Source: Streptomyces sp. A 4/2 (GTDB taxonomy: Bacteria; Actinomycetota; Actinomycetes; Streptomycetales; Streptomycetaceae). Taken from it: 64,000 nucleotides of DNA. Below the pieces are notes generated by a model, which was given only the letters and a program-made list of their open reading frames with translations, had not been told where the DNA came from and made no database searches. Position numbers and translations under genes: made by a program. Shown here in pieces: positions 42,842-51,440 of the stretch. The stretch is taken from positions 62,001 to 126,000 of the forward strand of contig NZ_CALNVW010000046.1 in the NCBI RefSeq assembly GCF_940670765.1, in the 5' to 3' direction. Numbering within the stretch: the first letter of the stretch is position 1; the number at the start of each line of letters is the position of its first letter.

Positions 42842-43261
42842 ATGGTGACCGCGCAGCCGTCAGCCGTTGGCAGGGACTACCTTTCGCCCGACGGGCGCCG
42901 GGGTGTCGTGGCGGGCCTGGAGTCCGCCACCGTCGCAGAGCTGCGCGCGGGCACGCCGGTCCACCTCGACCTCGCCCGGTTCGATGTCTGCCCGAGGCCG
43001 CTGGCCCTCCTCGACGGGGACTGGATGGCGGCCAACCCCGACATAGGCCTGATGGCGATCGGCCCCGTGCTCGAGCTCACCGGGCCGGAGTTCGACGAGC
43101 TCGCCGCCGGCCGCGTCGTGGAGCGGGAGGTCGGCGGGACGGCGCTGTGGGAGGCGTTCCCCGTACGGATCGCCCAGGCCGAGACCACCGGCGAGCTTCA
43201 GGAGCGCTTCGCCGCGCTCGACGAGGGACGCGTCGACTCACAGGCCGGCCAGCAGCTCTAG
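42842..43261 (+). CDS. Hypothetical protein
   Basis: A 139-residue protein, ATG 42842 after a TAGGGGG ribosome-binding site. Begins with MVTAQPSAVGRDYLSPDGRRGVVAGLE and contains LARFDVCPRPLALLDGDWMAANPDIGLMAIGPVLELTGPEFDELAAG. No family recognised. Confidence 0.6.
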   Translation: MVTAQPSAVGRDYLSPDGRRGVVAGLESATVAELRAGTPVHLDLARFDVCPRPLALLDGDWMAANPDIGLMAIGPVLELTGPEFDELAAGRVVEREVGGTALWEAFPVRIAQAETTGELQERFAALDEGRVDSQAGQQL

Positions 43262-43321
43262 GCCGTGTCGTGATGTCAACGTGCACACTGACGGTTTCCC
43301 GTTCGACCGAAGGACTGAGCC

Positions 43322-43621
43322 GTGCCCGACCGACCTGAGATTGTCTGCATCTGCGGCTCTATCAAGTTCATGGACGAGATGCGTGCGGTCAACCGTGATC
43401 TGACCCTCGCAGGTGTCATCGTCCTCGCGCCAGGCGAAGCGGACGAGGCGATCACCGACGAGCAGAAGACCGCGCTGGGCGTCCTCCACCTGCGCAAGAT
43501 CGACCTCGCCGACCGGGTCAGGGTCGTCAACCCCGGCGGATATGTCGGCGAGTCCACGAGCAGGGAGGTCGCATATGCCCACGCCACCGGCAAGCCTGTC
43601 TCGTACACCGATCCCGTCTGA
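43322..43621 (+). CDS. DUF4406/nucleoside 2-deoxyribosyltransferase-like protein
   Basis: A 99-residue protein of the deoxyribosyltransferase fold: ICGSIKFMDEMRAVNRDLTLAGVIVLAPGE, ALGVLHLRKIDLADRVRVVNPGGYVGESTSREVAYAHATGKPV. The CGSIKF start, LH..KI.LAD and NPGGYxGxSTxxEVxYA are typical. Members bind nucleotides; the precise substrate is not known. GTG 43322 after GAAGGACTG. Confidence 0.8.
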   Translation: MPDRPEIVCICGSIKFMDEMRAVNRDLTLAGVIVLAPGEADEAITDEQKTALGVLHLRKIDLADRVRVVNPGGYVGESTSREVAYAHATGKPVSYTDPV

Positions 43622-43653
43622 CCAGTAGACGCTTCGTGAGGCCGAGGGCGGGT

Positions 43654-44244
43654 TCAGCAGCCGTGCGATTCCAGGATCTGCCGGGCCTTCGCATCGGTGG
43701 GGGTCAACGCGTGCAGCCCGCCGCGGACAGCGTGGTCCAGCACCAGCGGCGGGTAGGTTCTGTCCAGCGGGGTGACCGTCATCCGGCCCGGGGCCTGGTT
43801 GTCGTAGGTGATCTGCGAGGACTTCGGGAACTCCCGGTCGCTGCCGTACGGGGTGTCGTGCAGGCACTGGCCCGGACCGCCCAGCTCCCGGTGGTAGCGC
43901 TCCATCTGGTCGGGGAACACGTACGCGGCGGCCTTCGGAGCCGCCGCACCCACGCAGCACAGCACCACGGTGGCGAGGATGACGTGCCACCAGTGGGCAC
44001 CGAAGCGGCGGAAGAACGCCCTGGCCGCGAGAAACACCCCGAGCGACGCGATGACCGTCACGGCGCATACCACGGCGAGCGCCACGTTGCGGTGGTCGTG
44101 CAGGAGCCGGGACTCCAGCGCGAAGTACATGGCCGAGATCATGACGACCCACATCGCGCCCACCGTGATCCCGCCCGCCAGCACGGTGTAGTCCGGCTTG
44201 CCGTGCGCGTCCGGCGAGACCTCGATGCGCGAGCTGAAGGTCAC
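43654..44244 (-). CDS. Membrane protein
   Basis: A 196-residue protein on the minus strand starting at GTG 44244 after GGGGGAGAAG. Three to four transmembrane helices (VLAGGITVGAMWVVMISAMYF; VALAVVCAVTVIASLGVFLAA; WWHVILATVVLCCVGAAAPKAAAYVF) and an extracellular C-terminal region with one Cys pair. No known function. Confidence 0.7.
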   Translation of the reverse strand: MTFSSRIEVSPDAHGKPDYTVLAGGITVGAMWVVMISAMYFALESRLLHDHRNVALAVVCAVTVIASLGVFLAARAFFRRFGAHWWHVILATVVLCCVGAAAPKAAAYVFPDQMERYHRELGGPGQCLHDTPYGSDREFPKSSQITYDNQAPGRMTVTPLDRTYPPLVLDHAVRGGLHALTPTDAKARQILESHGC

Positions 44245-44493
44245 TTCTCCCCCTGGGCCCGGCCGGGCCGGCTCCTCTGTTTCTACTGGCCGTAGCACCC
44301 TACGGCACCGCACCGTCAGGCCCGGCCGGAATCCCGGAGCTGGGCTGTCCGCCATTGCACACCCCTCCAGGAAGCGGCGTGTAGTGCCCGGCGGGGTGGG
44401 GGTGGGGCGGCGCCTGTGGAAGGCGGTCCGGGCGTGGGCGCGGCCCGCGCGCCGGCACGAGGCGGCGGGCGGGCCGCGGCGGGGGTGCGTGGG

Positions 44494-45387
44494 TCAGGTC
44501 TCGCGGGCGCTGAGGATCAGTGCCCGTTCGCGTACGAGGTCGCCGTGGACTGCGGGGTCGGTGTCCACCGGCAGGGTCTCCATGGCCTTGCCGATGGAGA
44601 CCAGGGCTTCGTCGAAGCGGCGCAGGCGGCGCAGCGCCGCGGCCTGGCGGAAGAGCGCGACGGAGTCCGGGCCCTGGTCGAAGGGCGGCCGGCCCAGGAG
44701 GTCGAGAATCCGGTGGGGCTGGCCGGGGAGGTCGTGGCCGAGCCACAGGCCGTGCAGCAGCGCGTGGGCGACCTTGGGATGGTTCCCGGACTCCTCCAGC
44801 AGCGGGTCGATGAGGTCGAGCGCGGCCGGATCGGAGCGGCCGAGGAGGGCGAAGGCGTGCAGGGACCGGCTGAAGGGGTCCAGGTCTGCGGTCCGGCCGC
44901 GGCGGGCGAACAGGTCGGTCAGCGCCTGGCAGCGGAAGTCGTAGCGCAGGCCGAGGCCGTACAGGTGCAGCCGGGTCCGCGCGGTGAGCGGCGGCGCGGC
45001 GCCCAGGACCTGCTCGGCCGTCAGGTGGGCGAGCGCGCTGCTTCCGGCCCGGCGGCCCTGCCAGGCGAGGTCGGTGAGAAGCTCGGCGGACTCCTCCCAG
45101 GAGGGGCGGATCACCTCCGCCCAGTGCTCCGCGCGGGCTGTCCACGGCCGATCGAGGTGGTCCGCGATGTCGTAGCCGGCGATCTCCAATACCGCGCCCC
45201 GGGTGAGCGAGGTGAACGCGGCCCGCTCGAGGACGGGGCGGATGTTGGGCGAGCGCAGCAGCCGCCGAGCGGCTTCCCTGCGGGCCCAGCCCGAGGAGGC
45301 GGGCAGCCGGGAGTAGGCGATCACGGCCGCGACGGCGTCGTCGAGCCAGTCCTCGGAGCTGGGAAGGTCGAGCACGGTGTCGGTCAT
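44494..45387 (-). CDS. Helical-repeat (TPR/HEAT-like) protein
   Basis: A 297-residue all-helical protein on the minus strand, ATG 45387. The sequence is made of Leu/Ala-rich helices (WARREAARRLLRSPNIRPVLE, LHAFALLGRSDPAALDLIDPLLEESGNHPKVAHALLHGLW) typical of helical repeats that act as scaffolds. No catalytic motif. Ribosome-binding GAAGGGCTC upstream. Confidence 0.7.
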   Translation of the reverse strand: MTDTVLDLPSSEDWLDDAVAAVIAYSRLPASSGWARREAARRLLRSPNIRPVLERAAFTSLTRGAVLEIAGYDIADHLDRPWTARAEHWAEVIRPSWEESAELLTDLAWQGRRAGSSALAHLTAEQVLGAAPPLTARTRLHLYGLGLRYDFRCQALTDLFARRGRTADLDPFSRSLHAFALLGRSDPAALDLIDPLLEESGNHPKVAHALLHGLWLGHDLPGQPHRILDLLGRPPFDQGPDSVALFRQAAALRRLRRFDEALVSIGKAMETLPVDTDPAVHGDLVRERALILSARET

Positions 45388-45689
45388 GAAAGAGCCCTTC
45401 GTCCGGTGGGTGAGGAGCGGTACGCCCACTAGAGGTGTGAGAAGGGCCTGCGGTGTGACCAGCTGTCCGCGGCCCGGCGGTGGACGGGCCCTGGGCGGTG
45501 TCGGTACCGATCGCTATGCTCGGCTCAGCGCACCTCGCTGTGCGCGCCGGCCCGGGCCCACCCCTGGGATTTCGGTGAATCGTGCTGCCGCGCGGGGGCG
45601 AGCGACGACCGGTGCCTTCTTCCGAACCGCACCCTGGCCTGCTCGTGGTGGGACGAATCGCAGCGCCAGGACGCGACGAAGGAGAAGCG
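45388..45689. other. Divergent intergenic region
   Basis: About 300 bases between the divergent genes at 44494 and 45690. It should contain two promoters; I see no copy of the shared element and no clear repeat. Confidence 0.4.
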
Positions 45690-46265
45690 GTGGCCCCGTC
45701 CTCGCCCAACACCAGCAACCACCAGCGCATCGCCCGCGCGCTGAACAGCTCGACCGGCTGCGGCTACCAGAGGGCCCTCCAGCGTGTGAAGGCCGCGGCC
45801 GACGCGGGCCGGCTGCCCGCCAGGCTCGACCAGGCGGGCCGTGACGAAGCCGTGCGGATGCTCACCGAGAGCCACCCCCAGCCCATCCCGGCCCCGACCG
45901 CCGCGGCGAGCGCTCCGCCAGTGGACACGAAGCCCTCCGCCATGATGCTCGGGCTGGTCCGCGGGGGCCTGGACAAGACGGTCGCCGTGAGCGACGTCGG
46001 TACGTTGGCCCGGCAGGGCCACCAGGTGCTGCCGGTCGACCTGGGCGACCTGTCGCCCACCGAACTGCTGCTCACGGTGCACGGGGCGATGGAGAGGCGC
46101 CGGGCCTTGCAGCAGAAGGAGCGGGTCGTCGAGGCGATGCGCGCGGAGCGGGACCGGAAGCTGAACCCGTTCCTGCTCCCCGCTGTGCCGGAAGGTCTGC
46201 GCGAGCAGGTGGAACGGCTGGCGGCGCAGACCCGGCAGAAGCCGCGGAGCGGCGGGCCGCGGTGA
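45690..46265 (+). CDS. Hypothetical plasmid-type protein
   Basis: A 191-residue protein, GTG 45690 after AAGGAGAAG. N-terminal module HQRIARALNSSTGCGYQRALQRVKAAADAGRLP (a helix-turn pattern seen in actinobacterial plasmid proteins), a disordered Pro/Ala-rich linker (~65-85), and a helical C-terminal module (LDKTVAVSDVGTLARQGHQ...LREQVERLAAQTRQK). Unknown function. Confidence 0.65.
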   Translation: MAPSSPNTSNHQRIARALNSSTGCGYQRALQRVKAAADAGRLPARLDQAGRDEAVRMLTESHPQPIPAPTAAASAPPVDTKPSAMMLGLVRGGLDKTVAVSDVGTLARQGHQVLPVDLGDLSPTELLLTVHGAMERRRALQQKERVVEAMRAERDRKLNPFLLPAVPEGLREQVERLAAQTRQKPRSGGPR

Positions 46266-46387
46266 ACCGCCGCCGGCCGGGCACCCTCAGGACTTCCGCA
46301 GGATGCTCGTGCCGGTCCGCAGAACGGCCCCGTCCCCGGCGCGGTGGCCGGGGGCGGGGGCGGGGGCGGGAGCGGGAGCGGGCCGGG

Positions 46388-47878
46388 CTATGCGCCGGTG
46401 GCGGCCCGCTTGACTCCCCCGCGTCGGCCGAGGCCGTAGACGACCCGGTAGACGTCGGGCATGTCGAGCTGCCCGCTGGTACGGCGGCTCATCACCCCGG
46501 CGTCGATCAGCTCCTCCAGCAGCTGCGGGAGGCTGGCGGGGCTGCGCGGGCCGGTCCGGGACCGGCCTGTGCCGCTCCCGGCCTCCCGCGCCGATTCCTG
46601 GAGCCGCTCGGCCAGGCTGCTCTGCTGCCACAGGCCGAAGACGTCCTCTTCCCAGATCGGGACCTGCTGCCCGGCCAGCGGCTCCATGGCGAGGCGGACC
46701 CACGGCAGCGCCTGGTGAAGCTCCGTGGCCCGCGCCCCGCAGCGCACACTGCGACGGAAATCGTCGTGGTGCAGCGGCCGGTCGTGTCCGGGGTGGTTGC
46801 GGCCGGTGTCCTCAAGGGCGGTGGCCAGCGCGGTGAGGAAGGGACGCGGGGTGATCGCTCCCAGCGCGTCCTGAAGGTGGTTGGGCAGGCAGTTGTAGGT
46901 GTAGCCCGTGCGGGCGTTGGCGCCCATGAACCGGCCGGCGAGGGTGGTGAAGAACTCCTCCTGCGTCTTCGGGTCGCCGCTCAGCCCGGAGGGTGCGAGG
47001 TACCGGCCGTCCTGGCTCTGCTCCCAGGTGTGCCAGGCCGCGCGGAAGGCGGCGGCCTGCGCGCTGTCGTGGTTGCCCAGGAGGTGGATGAACAGGCCGT
47101 ACAAGTCGGTCCTGCCGGTGCGGCCGAGGTAGTCGGACCGGCCCCAGGAGAGGTCGGCGGCACGGCCGGTCAGGAACCCGCGGTCCGGGCGCGGGACACC
47201 GGCCAGGGCTCCGTCCAGCATGTCCGGGCGGATGAAGACCTTCGCGCGCAGCCGGGTGGTGCGGCGGGAGAGGGTGACGGCGAGGTTGAGCATGCCGGAG
47301 GCGAGGTGCTCGGCCAGCGCGCGGTCGGGGTGGAGCTGGTCCAGGGCGTCGAACAGGACGAGCCGCACGGTGTCGGTGGTCCGCGCGGCGGCTTCGAACT
47401 CGGCCAGGGACCGCTCGGTGGCCCCGGGGTTGCGGGTCAGCCAGTCGACGCGCTCGGTCCAGGTGGTGAGGGCGGCCAGGTCCGGCACGCCGAGCGCGGT
47501 CAGCGCGACGGCACTCCACAGGACGGTCGGCTGCACACCCCACCCCGTCAGGGCACGCAGTTCCCCTGCGGTCGGCTGGCCGGTGTCCGGGCGCGCCCCG
47601 AACGCGGTGACCGCCTCCGTCCGCTCCAGTCTGGGCATGCGGTACTCCCGCGCGGCGATGGTGCGCAGCTGCGGGTCCGTCAGGGCCCTGGCCCAGAACG
47701 TCTTGCCCTCGCCCGGCCCTCCGCGGACGACGGTGCTCTCCAGGTACAGAGCCGGGCGGTGGACGCCCGGGGTGTACATCAGCGGAGCCGGGAGGGTGAG
47801 GGCGTCGGTGGCGAGCGCGGCCGAGAGCGCGTCGTGCAGCAGTGTCCGGAGTTCTACGATCGGGAGAGTGAGGGACAT
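46388..47878 (-). CDS. P-loop NTPase (STAND-like), 496 aa
   Basis: A 496-residue protein with Walker A RGGPGEGKTFWARALTD (~52-68) and a Walker B-type segment VRLVLFDALDQLHPDRAL (~170-187), then KVFIRPDMLDGAL, WGRSDYLGRTGRTDLYGLFIHLLGN. The DALDxL form and downstream RPDM are seen in large Streptomyces P-loop proteins without assigned function. C-terminal half is helical with a wHTH-like end (LLEELIDAGVMSRRTSG). Coupled with the acidic gene at 47928; both are driven by promoter P8. Could be a signalling or immune NTPase; inference only. Confidence 0.75.
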   Translation of the reverse strand: MSLTLPIVELRTLLHDALSAALATDALTLPAPLMYTPGVHRPALYLESTVVRGGPGEGKTFWARALTDPQLRTIAAREYRMPRLERTEAVTAFGARPDTGQPTAGELRALTGWGVQPTVLWSAVALTALGVPDLAALTTWTERVDWLTRNPGATERSLAEFEAAARTTDTVRLVLFDALDQLHPDRALAEHLASGMLNLAVTLSRRTTRLRAKVFIRPDMLDGALAGVPRPDRGFLTGRAADLSWGRSDYLGRTGRTDLYGLFIHLLGNHDSAQAAAFRAAWHTWEQSQDGRYLAPSGLSGDPKTQEEFFTTLAGRFMGANARTGYTYNCLPNHLQDALGAITPRPFLTALATALEDTGRNHPGHDRPLHHDDFRRSVRCGARATELHQALPWVRLAMEPLAGQQVPIWEEDVFGLWQQSSLAERLQESAREAGSGTGRSRTGPRSPASLPQLLEELIDAGVMSRRTSGQLDMPDVYRVVYGLGRRGGVKRAATGA

Positions 47879-47927
47879 CGGGGCCTTCCAAGGTGGGTTC
47901 CGTGGGTCGGTCTTCGTTCCGTTCCGG

Positions 47928-48452
47928 TCACCACCAGTGCCGGAACAGGAAGTCGCCGCGCGGGATTTCGCCGCGACGGATGAGATCGGCCAGGACCAGT
48001 TTCAGCGACGGTGAGAAAGCGCGATCGGCGAAGAATCGGTCCTCGAACACGGCGTTCTCAAGGTCTTGCGTTTCAGGCGGGTTCGCCTCGACAGTGGCTG
48101 GCGTGTTCTCGTCAGCGATGCGGATGCTCAGCCAGTAGTCCAGCTCAGTCATGCCGGTCTTGACGACGCTCTCGCGGGTACGGGAGTCCCAGCCCAGATA
48201 CACCTCGGTGTCGTCGAACGCTTCGAGTGCTTCCAGGTAGTCCTCGTCGGAGGTGAGTTCGTACCGCTTCTCGCTGTCATTGCGGATGTGCTCGTCGTCC
48301 CGCTGACATCCGCGCAGCGAGCTGTACGGCTTGCCGTAGACGCGCTCGGCAATGGCTCCGATCGGGATGTAGCCGTTCTCGGCGGTCGCATAATCAGCGT
48401 GTGGCTCCAGCACGTAGATGCTGTAGGACGTGTATTCGGGTACATCGGGCAT
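47928..48452 (-). CDS. Acidic hypothetical protein, partner of the NTPase
   Basis: A 174-residue, very acidic protein (many Asp/Glu; DDEHIRNDSEKRYELTSDEDYLEALEAFDDTEVYLG). It has noticeably lower GC than its neighbours, so it may be recently acquired. ATG 48452 after GAGGAAGATCC, first gene behind P8. Acidic small partner plus NTPase could be an inhibitor, adaptor or DNA-mimic pair; no direct evidence. Confidence 0.65.
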   Translation of the reverse strand: MPDVPEYTSYSIYVLEPHADYATAENGYIPIGAIAERVYGKPYSSLRGCQRDDEHIRNDSEKRYELTSDEDYLEALEAFDDTEVYLGWDSRTRESVVKTGMTELDYWLSIRIADENTPATVEANPPETQDLENAVFEDRFFADRAFSPSLKLVLADLIRRGEIPRGDFLFRHWW

Positions 48453-48528
48453 GACGGATCTTCCTCATGGGTGGGGAGTGCGTGATTGCCGGGAGGAGCC
48501 CGTGCAACTCGGGAGCTGTTCCTCCCCA

Positions 48529-48557
48529 AACATAAGGCAACTCATAGAGTTAAGCAA
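48529..48557 (-). promoter_or_regulatory. Shared promoter/operator copy P8
   Basis: Minus strand: TTGCTT (48557-48552), 17-bp spacer beginning AACTCTATGAGTT (a complete palindrome), TATGTT (48534-48529), 77 bp before the start at 48452. Confidence 0.85.
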
Positions 48558-48786
48558 CCTGCGTGATGCCCCGGCTCCTCCCTTGCCGTCGACGACCGCC
48601 CCGCACGCCGGGAAGCGACACCGGCGGCCAGCGCCGCGCCGGACACTGTAACCGCAGCGCCCGTACGCACTCGCCGCCGCCGACCGAGCGCAGCGCCACT
48701 GGCCAAACGGGAGGCCGGCCGCACAGCGTGCCGCCGGCTGGGCGCGGCGAGGACCCGAGGGGAGGCGGGCCTCGACATCGAGAATA

Positions 48787-48815
48787 TTGCTTAACTCCCT
48801 GAGTCTCTGTATTGT
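48787..48815 (+). promoter_or_regulatory. Shared promoter/operator copy P9
   Basis: TTGCTT (48787-48792), 17-bp spacer beginning AACTCCCTGAGT, TATTGT (48810-48815). Divergent from P8; about 230 bp separate the -35 boxes. Confidence 0.8.
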
Positions 48816-48916
48816 TTGGAGTGTCGCCGGGTGAACGAGTGCCCCATCCGGGCCCGGGCCGTGCGACTCCCGCCCCTCCGCTGCGCCTTCTGGCCCGCCC
48901 ACTTCTGGAGGCATCC

Positions 48917-49375
48917 GTGCCCGAGACCGTCCGCCGCCCGGCTCACGCTGGCCGGACCCCATCCAGCCGCTGGTGGCGCTGGAGCATCCTGTGCGCCGCG
49001 CCCAGCGTCGCTGTCGCCCTCGGCAGCTCCTGGCTCTACGAGCCGCACACCGCCGCCGACGCCCTGATGGCCGCCACCCTCTCCAGCGTCGCGGTCTACG
49101 TCTTCGCCACCACCATGCCGCTGCGCCGCCGCACCACCACATACCCGGTGCGCCAGGCCACCCTGGCCATCGCCGAAGCAGACCCCGACCCCGACGGCGG
49201 CAGCCCCAGCGACACCTACGAGCTGCGGGTCTACGGCGTCAGCGTGCTGGTACGACTCCGCCAGCACTGGAAGGGCGAACACCTGGTCCCGTACGTGCAC
49301 ATCGACCACGAGGCCGACCGGCCACGGCTCCTGCTCGTCGAGATCGACAACAAGGGCGAGACCGAACACCGCTGA
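48917..49375 (+). CDS. Small membrane protein
   Basis: A 152-residue protein, GTG 48917 after CTGGAGG. Two transmembrane helices (WSILCAAPSVAVALGSSWLY; ALMAATLSSVAVYVFATTMPL) followed by a cytoplasmic alpha/beta tail with YELRVYGVSVLVRLRQHWKGEHLVPYVHIDHEAD. First gene of the unit under P9. Confidence 0.65.
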   Translation: MPETVRRPAHAGRTPSSRWWRWSILCAAPSVAVALGSSWLYEPHTAADALMAATLSSVAVYVFATTMPLRRRTTTYPVRQATLAIAEADPDPDGGSPSDTYELRVYGVSVLVRLRQHWKGEHLVPYVHIDHEADRPRLLLVEIDNKGETEHR

Positions 49376-49444
49376 ACCCGACCCGCCACCGCGCCCGCGG
49401 CCGGGCCGCCCGCAGCGCCCGGCCGCCTCACCGAAGGAGCAGAC

Positions 49445-49657
49445 GTGCAGCCTGAGTTCACCTCCGGAGACCGCATCAAGGTCGTCCTGTGCACCGACGA
49501 GCACGACCCCGTCCCCGCTGGGGCGACCGGCACCGTCACCCACTGGAATCCCCGCCCGCTCCTCCGGCAGCTCGGCGTCGCCTGGGACGCCCCGCACGAC
49601 CACCGCCGCCTGATGCTGACCCTCACCGACGGCGGCGACCGCGTCACCCGCATCTGA
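49445..49657 (+). CDS. DUF4314 domain protein
   Basis: A 70-residue protein consisting of a single DUF4314 domain: FTSGDRIKVVLCTDEHDPVPAGATGTVTHWNPRP...LGVAWDAPHDHRRLMLTLTDGGDRV, with the GDRI, PxPxGxxGTV and VxWD positions. The family is a small SH3-like barrel common in phage and plasmid genomes, function unknown. GTG 49445 after AAGGAGCAG. Confidence 0.85.
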   Translation: MQPEFTSGDRIKVVLCTDEHDPVPAGATGTVTHWNPRPLLRQLGVAWDAPHDHRRLMLTLTDGGDRVTRI

Positions 49658-49665
49658 TCCGCCCC

Positions 49666-49696
49666 GCTGCCGGGCGGCCCGAGTCCGCCCGGCAGC
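49666..49696 (+). terminator. Hairpin after DUF4314 gene
   Basis: Perfect 12-bp stem GCTGCCGGGCGG (49666-49677) / 49685-49696 with a 7-nt loop. Confidence 0.8.
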
Positions 49697-49744
49697 ACCC
49701 CGCCCGTCCGTCCGATCACCCCGAACCCCTTGAGAGACGCTCCC

Positions 49745-50569
49745 ATGCCCGCGAACACCCCCGCTCCCGCAGCCCTTGCCGAGGTCCGCGCCGCAATCGA
49801 CCTCGAGTCCGAGTACGTCGTCCACTTCCGCGACGGGAACACCTGGGTCCGACCCGAGTCCGCCGAGCACCGCCAGCTCCACGGCGTCGACGTCTGGCAC
49901 ACCGCGCGGCGCTCCGGCCGCTACGAAGCCGTTGTGCACCTCTTCGAGGAGGGCGTCCTCACCCTCACCAGCCCCAGCGCGGCCATGCGGTTCATCCCGA
50001 CCGCGACCTACGAGGAGCGCTTCTGCTCGGCCGAGGACTGCGAGGAATCCACCGCGGACGGCGAAGGGTGGGAGGGGTTGTGCGGCAACTGCGCCGACCG
50101 CGCCGAACGCGAAGCAGAGACCGAGGCTGCCGACGCCGGCACCCCGCCGGGGCCGCCCGCGCTCCCGCCCTACACCACCGCCGATCTTCGCCACGCCGCC
50201 GCCACCGTCCACCACATGCTCCTGCTCGCCCTCGACTCCCAGTCCGGCGTCGGCGAGAGCCTCTGCGACCAGCCGATCCCCCACACCGCAGACACCGACG
50301 AGCCGCGCACCTGGCAGTCCCTCGGCGACGAGGCGGCCAGCACCGCCTACAACGCTGTGGGGAAGCTCCTCGACAAAGCACCCGACCTCGCCGGATGGGC
50401 CGTCGGGCTGGCCACCGAAGACCTGGTCCCCGAGCCCGAGCCCCTCACCCGGTGGAAGGACGACGAAGCCACCGTCCGCGTCCACCTCGCCTTCGCGGAC
50501 CACGTCCCCGCCGACCGGCGCGCCGCGATCTACGACGCGCTGCGCCTGGTCCTGCGTTCCGACCTCTGA
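49745..50569 (+). CDS. Hypothetical protein, 274 aa
   Basis: A 274-residue acidic protein, ATG 49745. N-terminal third: EYVVHFRDGNTWVRPESAEH and a HLFEEGVLTL strand; a CSAEDCEE...GLCGNCADR Cys-rich segment near residue 100 that could bind zinc; a helical Ala/Asp-rich C-terminus. No known family. Confidence 0.65.
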   Translation: MPANTPAPAALAEVRAAIDLESEYVVHFRDGNTWVRPESAEHRQLHGVDVWHTARRSGRYEAVVHLFEEGVLTLTSPSAAMRFIPTATYEERFCSAEDCEESTADGEGWEGLCGNCADRAEREAETEAADAGTPPGPPALPPYTTADLRHAAATVHHMLLLALDSQSGVGESLCDQPIPHTADTDEPRTWQSLGDEAASTAYNAVGKLLDKAPDLAGWAVGLATEDLVPEPEPLTRWKDDEATVRVHLAFADHVPADRRAAIYDALRLVLRSDL

Positions 50570-50817
50570 CCCCCGCCGGCCCGCGGCCGCCCTCACACCT
50601 CGGACCCCGACCTCCGTGAACACACCCGAGCACCGTGTCCCACTCCCCGGCGACCCGCTCCCGCGAGACCAGTTACCCGTCCCGCGCTCTTCCCGCCGCT
50701 GCCCAGCTCCACCAGAGCGCCGACGACGAGCACGGGAAGGGGGCGGCAACGGCGCCCCGGCGCGTCCCGTCGCCCCCGCCCCGTCACCAGCCCGCACCCA
50801 CCACCCTGGAGACCTCC

Positions 50818-51375
50818 GTGACCACCCCCCATCCCCTGCCGGACCAGTGGGCGATCAACGTCCACCCCGTCGCCAACCTGGTGATCCTCACCCTCCTCGA
50901 CGCCGACGGGGCGCACCGCGAAATCGGCTTCCACCCCCTCACCGCGCCCGGAACCGCGAAGCGCGCCGTCCACGCGCTGGCCGAGATCACCGACTCCGAA
51001 CTCCGCGCCAGCGCACAGAAGCTGATCGGCAGCTTCTACCAGCGCACCGCCCAGGCCAAGGCCAACGCCGACGCCTTCGGCACCGCCGTCCCCGACCAGC
51101 AGCACCTCTTCGACCGGCTGCGCTCCGAACTCCCGGGCACCCCGGTCGACCTCGGCATCGACGACGAGGCGCTGACCATCGTGCTCAAGCTCACCGCCGC
51201 AGGGCCCACCGCCGGAGCACTGCTCGCCCTGATCGCCCGCTGGCCCGGCACCACCTCCCCCACCGGCTTGGCGTACGGCGTCACCCAGGACCTCGCCGAC
51301 GACGGCACCCTGACCGTCACCTTCGACCAGCCACACGCCGAGAAGTTCCTCACCTGGTACCGCGACCAGCCCTGA
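50818..51375 (+). CDS. Hypothetical protein
   Basis: A 185-residue protein starting at GTG 50818 after CTGGAGACCTCC. Beta-helix pattern with PVANLVILTLLDADGAHREIGFHPLTAPG at ~15, helical middle and an alternating LTVTFDQPHAEKFLTWYRDQP end. In the P9 group. Unknown. Confidence 0.6.
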   Translation: MTTPHPLPDQWAINVHPVANLVILTLLDADGAHREIGFHPLTAPGTAKRAVHALAEITDSELRASAQKLIGSFYQRTAQAKANADAFGTAVPDQQHLFDRLRSELPGTPVDLGIDDEALTIVLKLTAAGPTAGALLALIARWPGTTSPTGLAYGVTQDLADDGTLTVTFDQPHAEKFLTWYRDQP

Positions 51376-51440
51376 CCTCCGCGCAGGGCCCCGACCGCCA
51401 GCCCCGCACGAACACCACCAGCCCCCGAAGGAAGCACCAC

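Larger units (their letters stand above)
48453..48916. other. Divergent control region with P8 and P9
   Basis: About 460 bases between the start at 48452 and the start at 48917. It contains two shared promoters, P8 reading left and P9 reading right, and leader sequence. No gene recognised between them. Confidence 0.65.

Noticed and set aside
48791-50797. 668-codon minus-strand frame
   Set aside because: Antisense to four plus-strand genes with ribosome-binding sites and a DUF4314 domain; Gly/Val-rich shadow.
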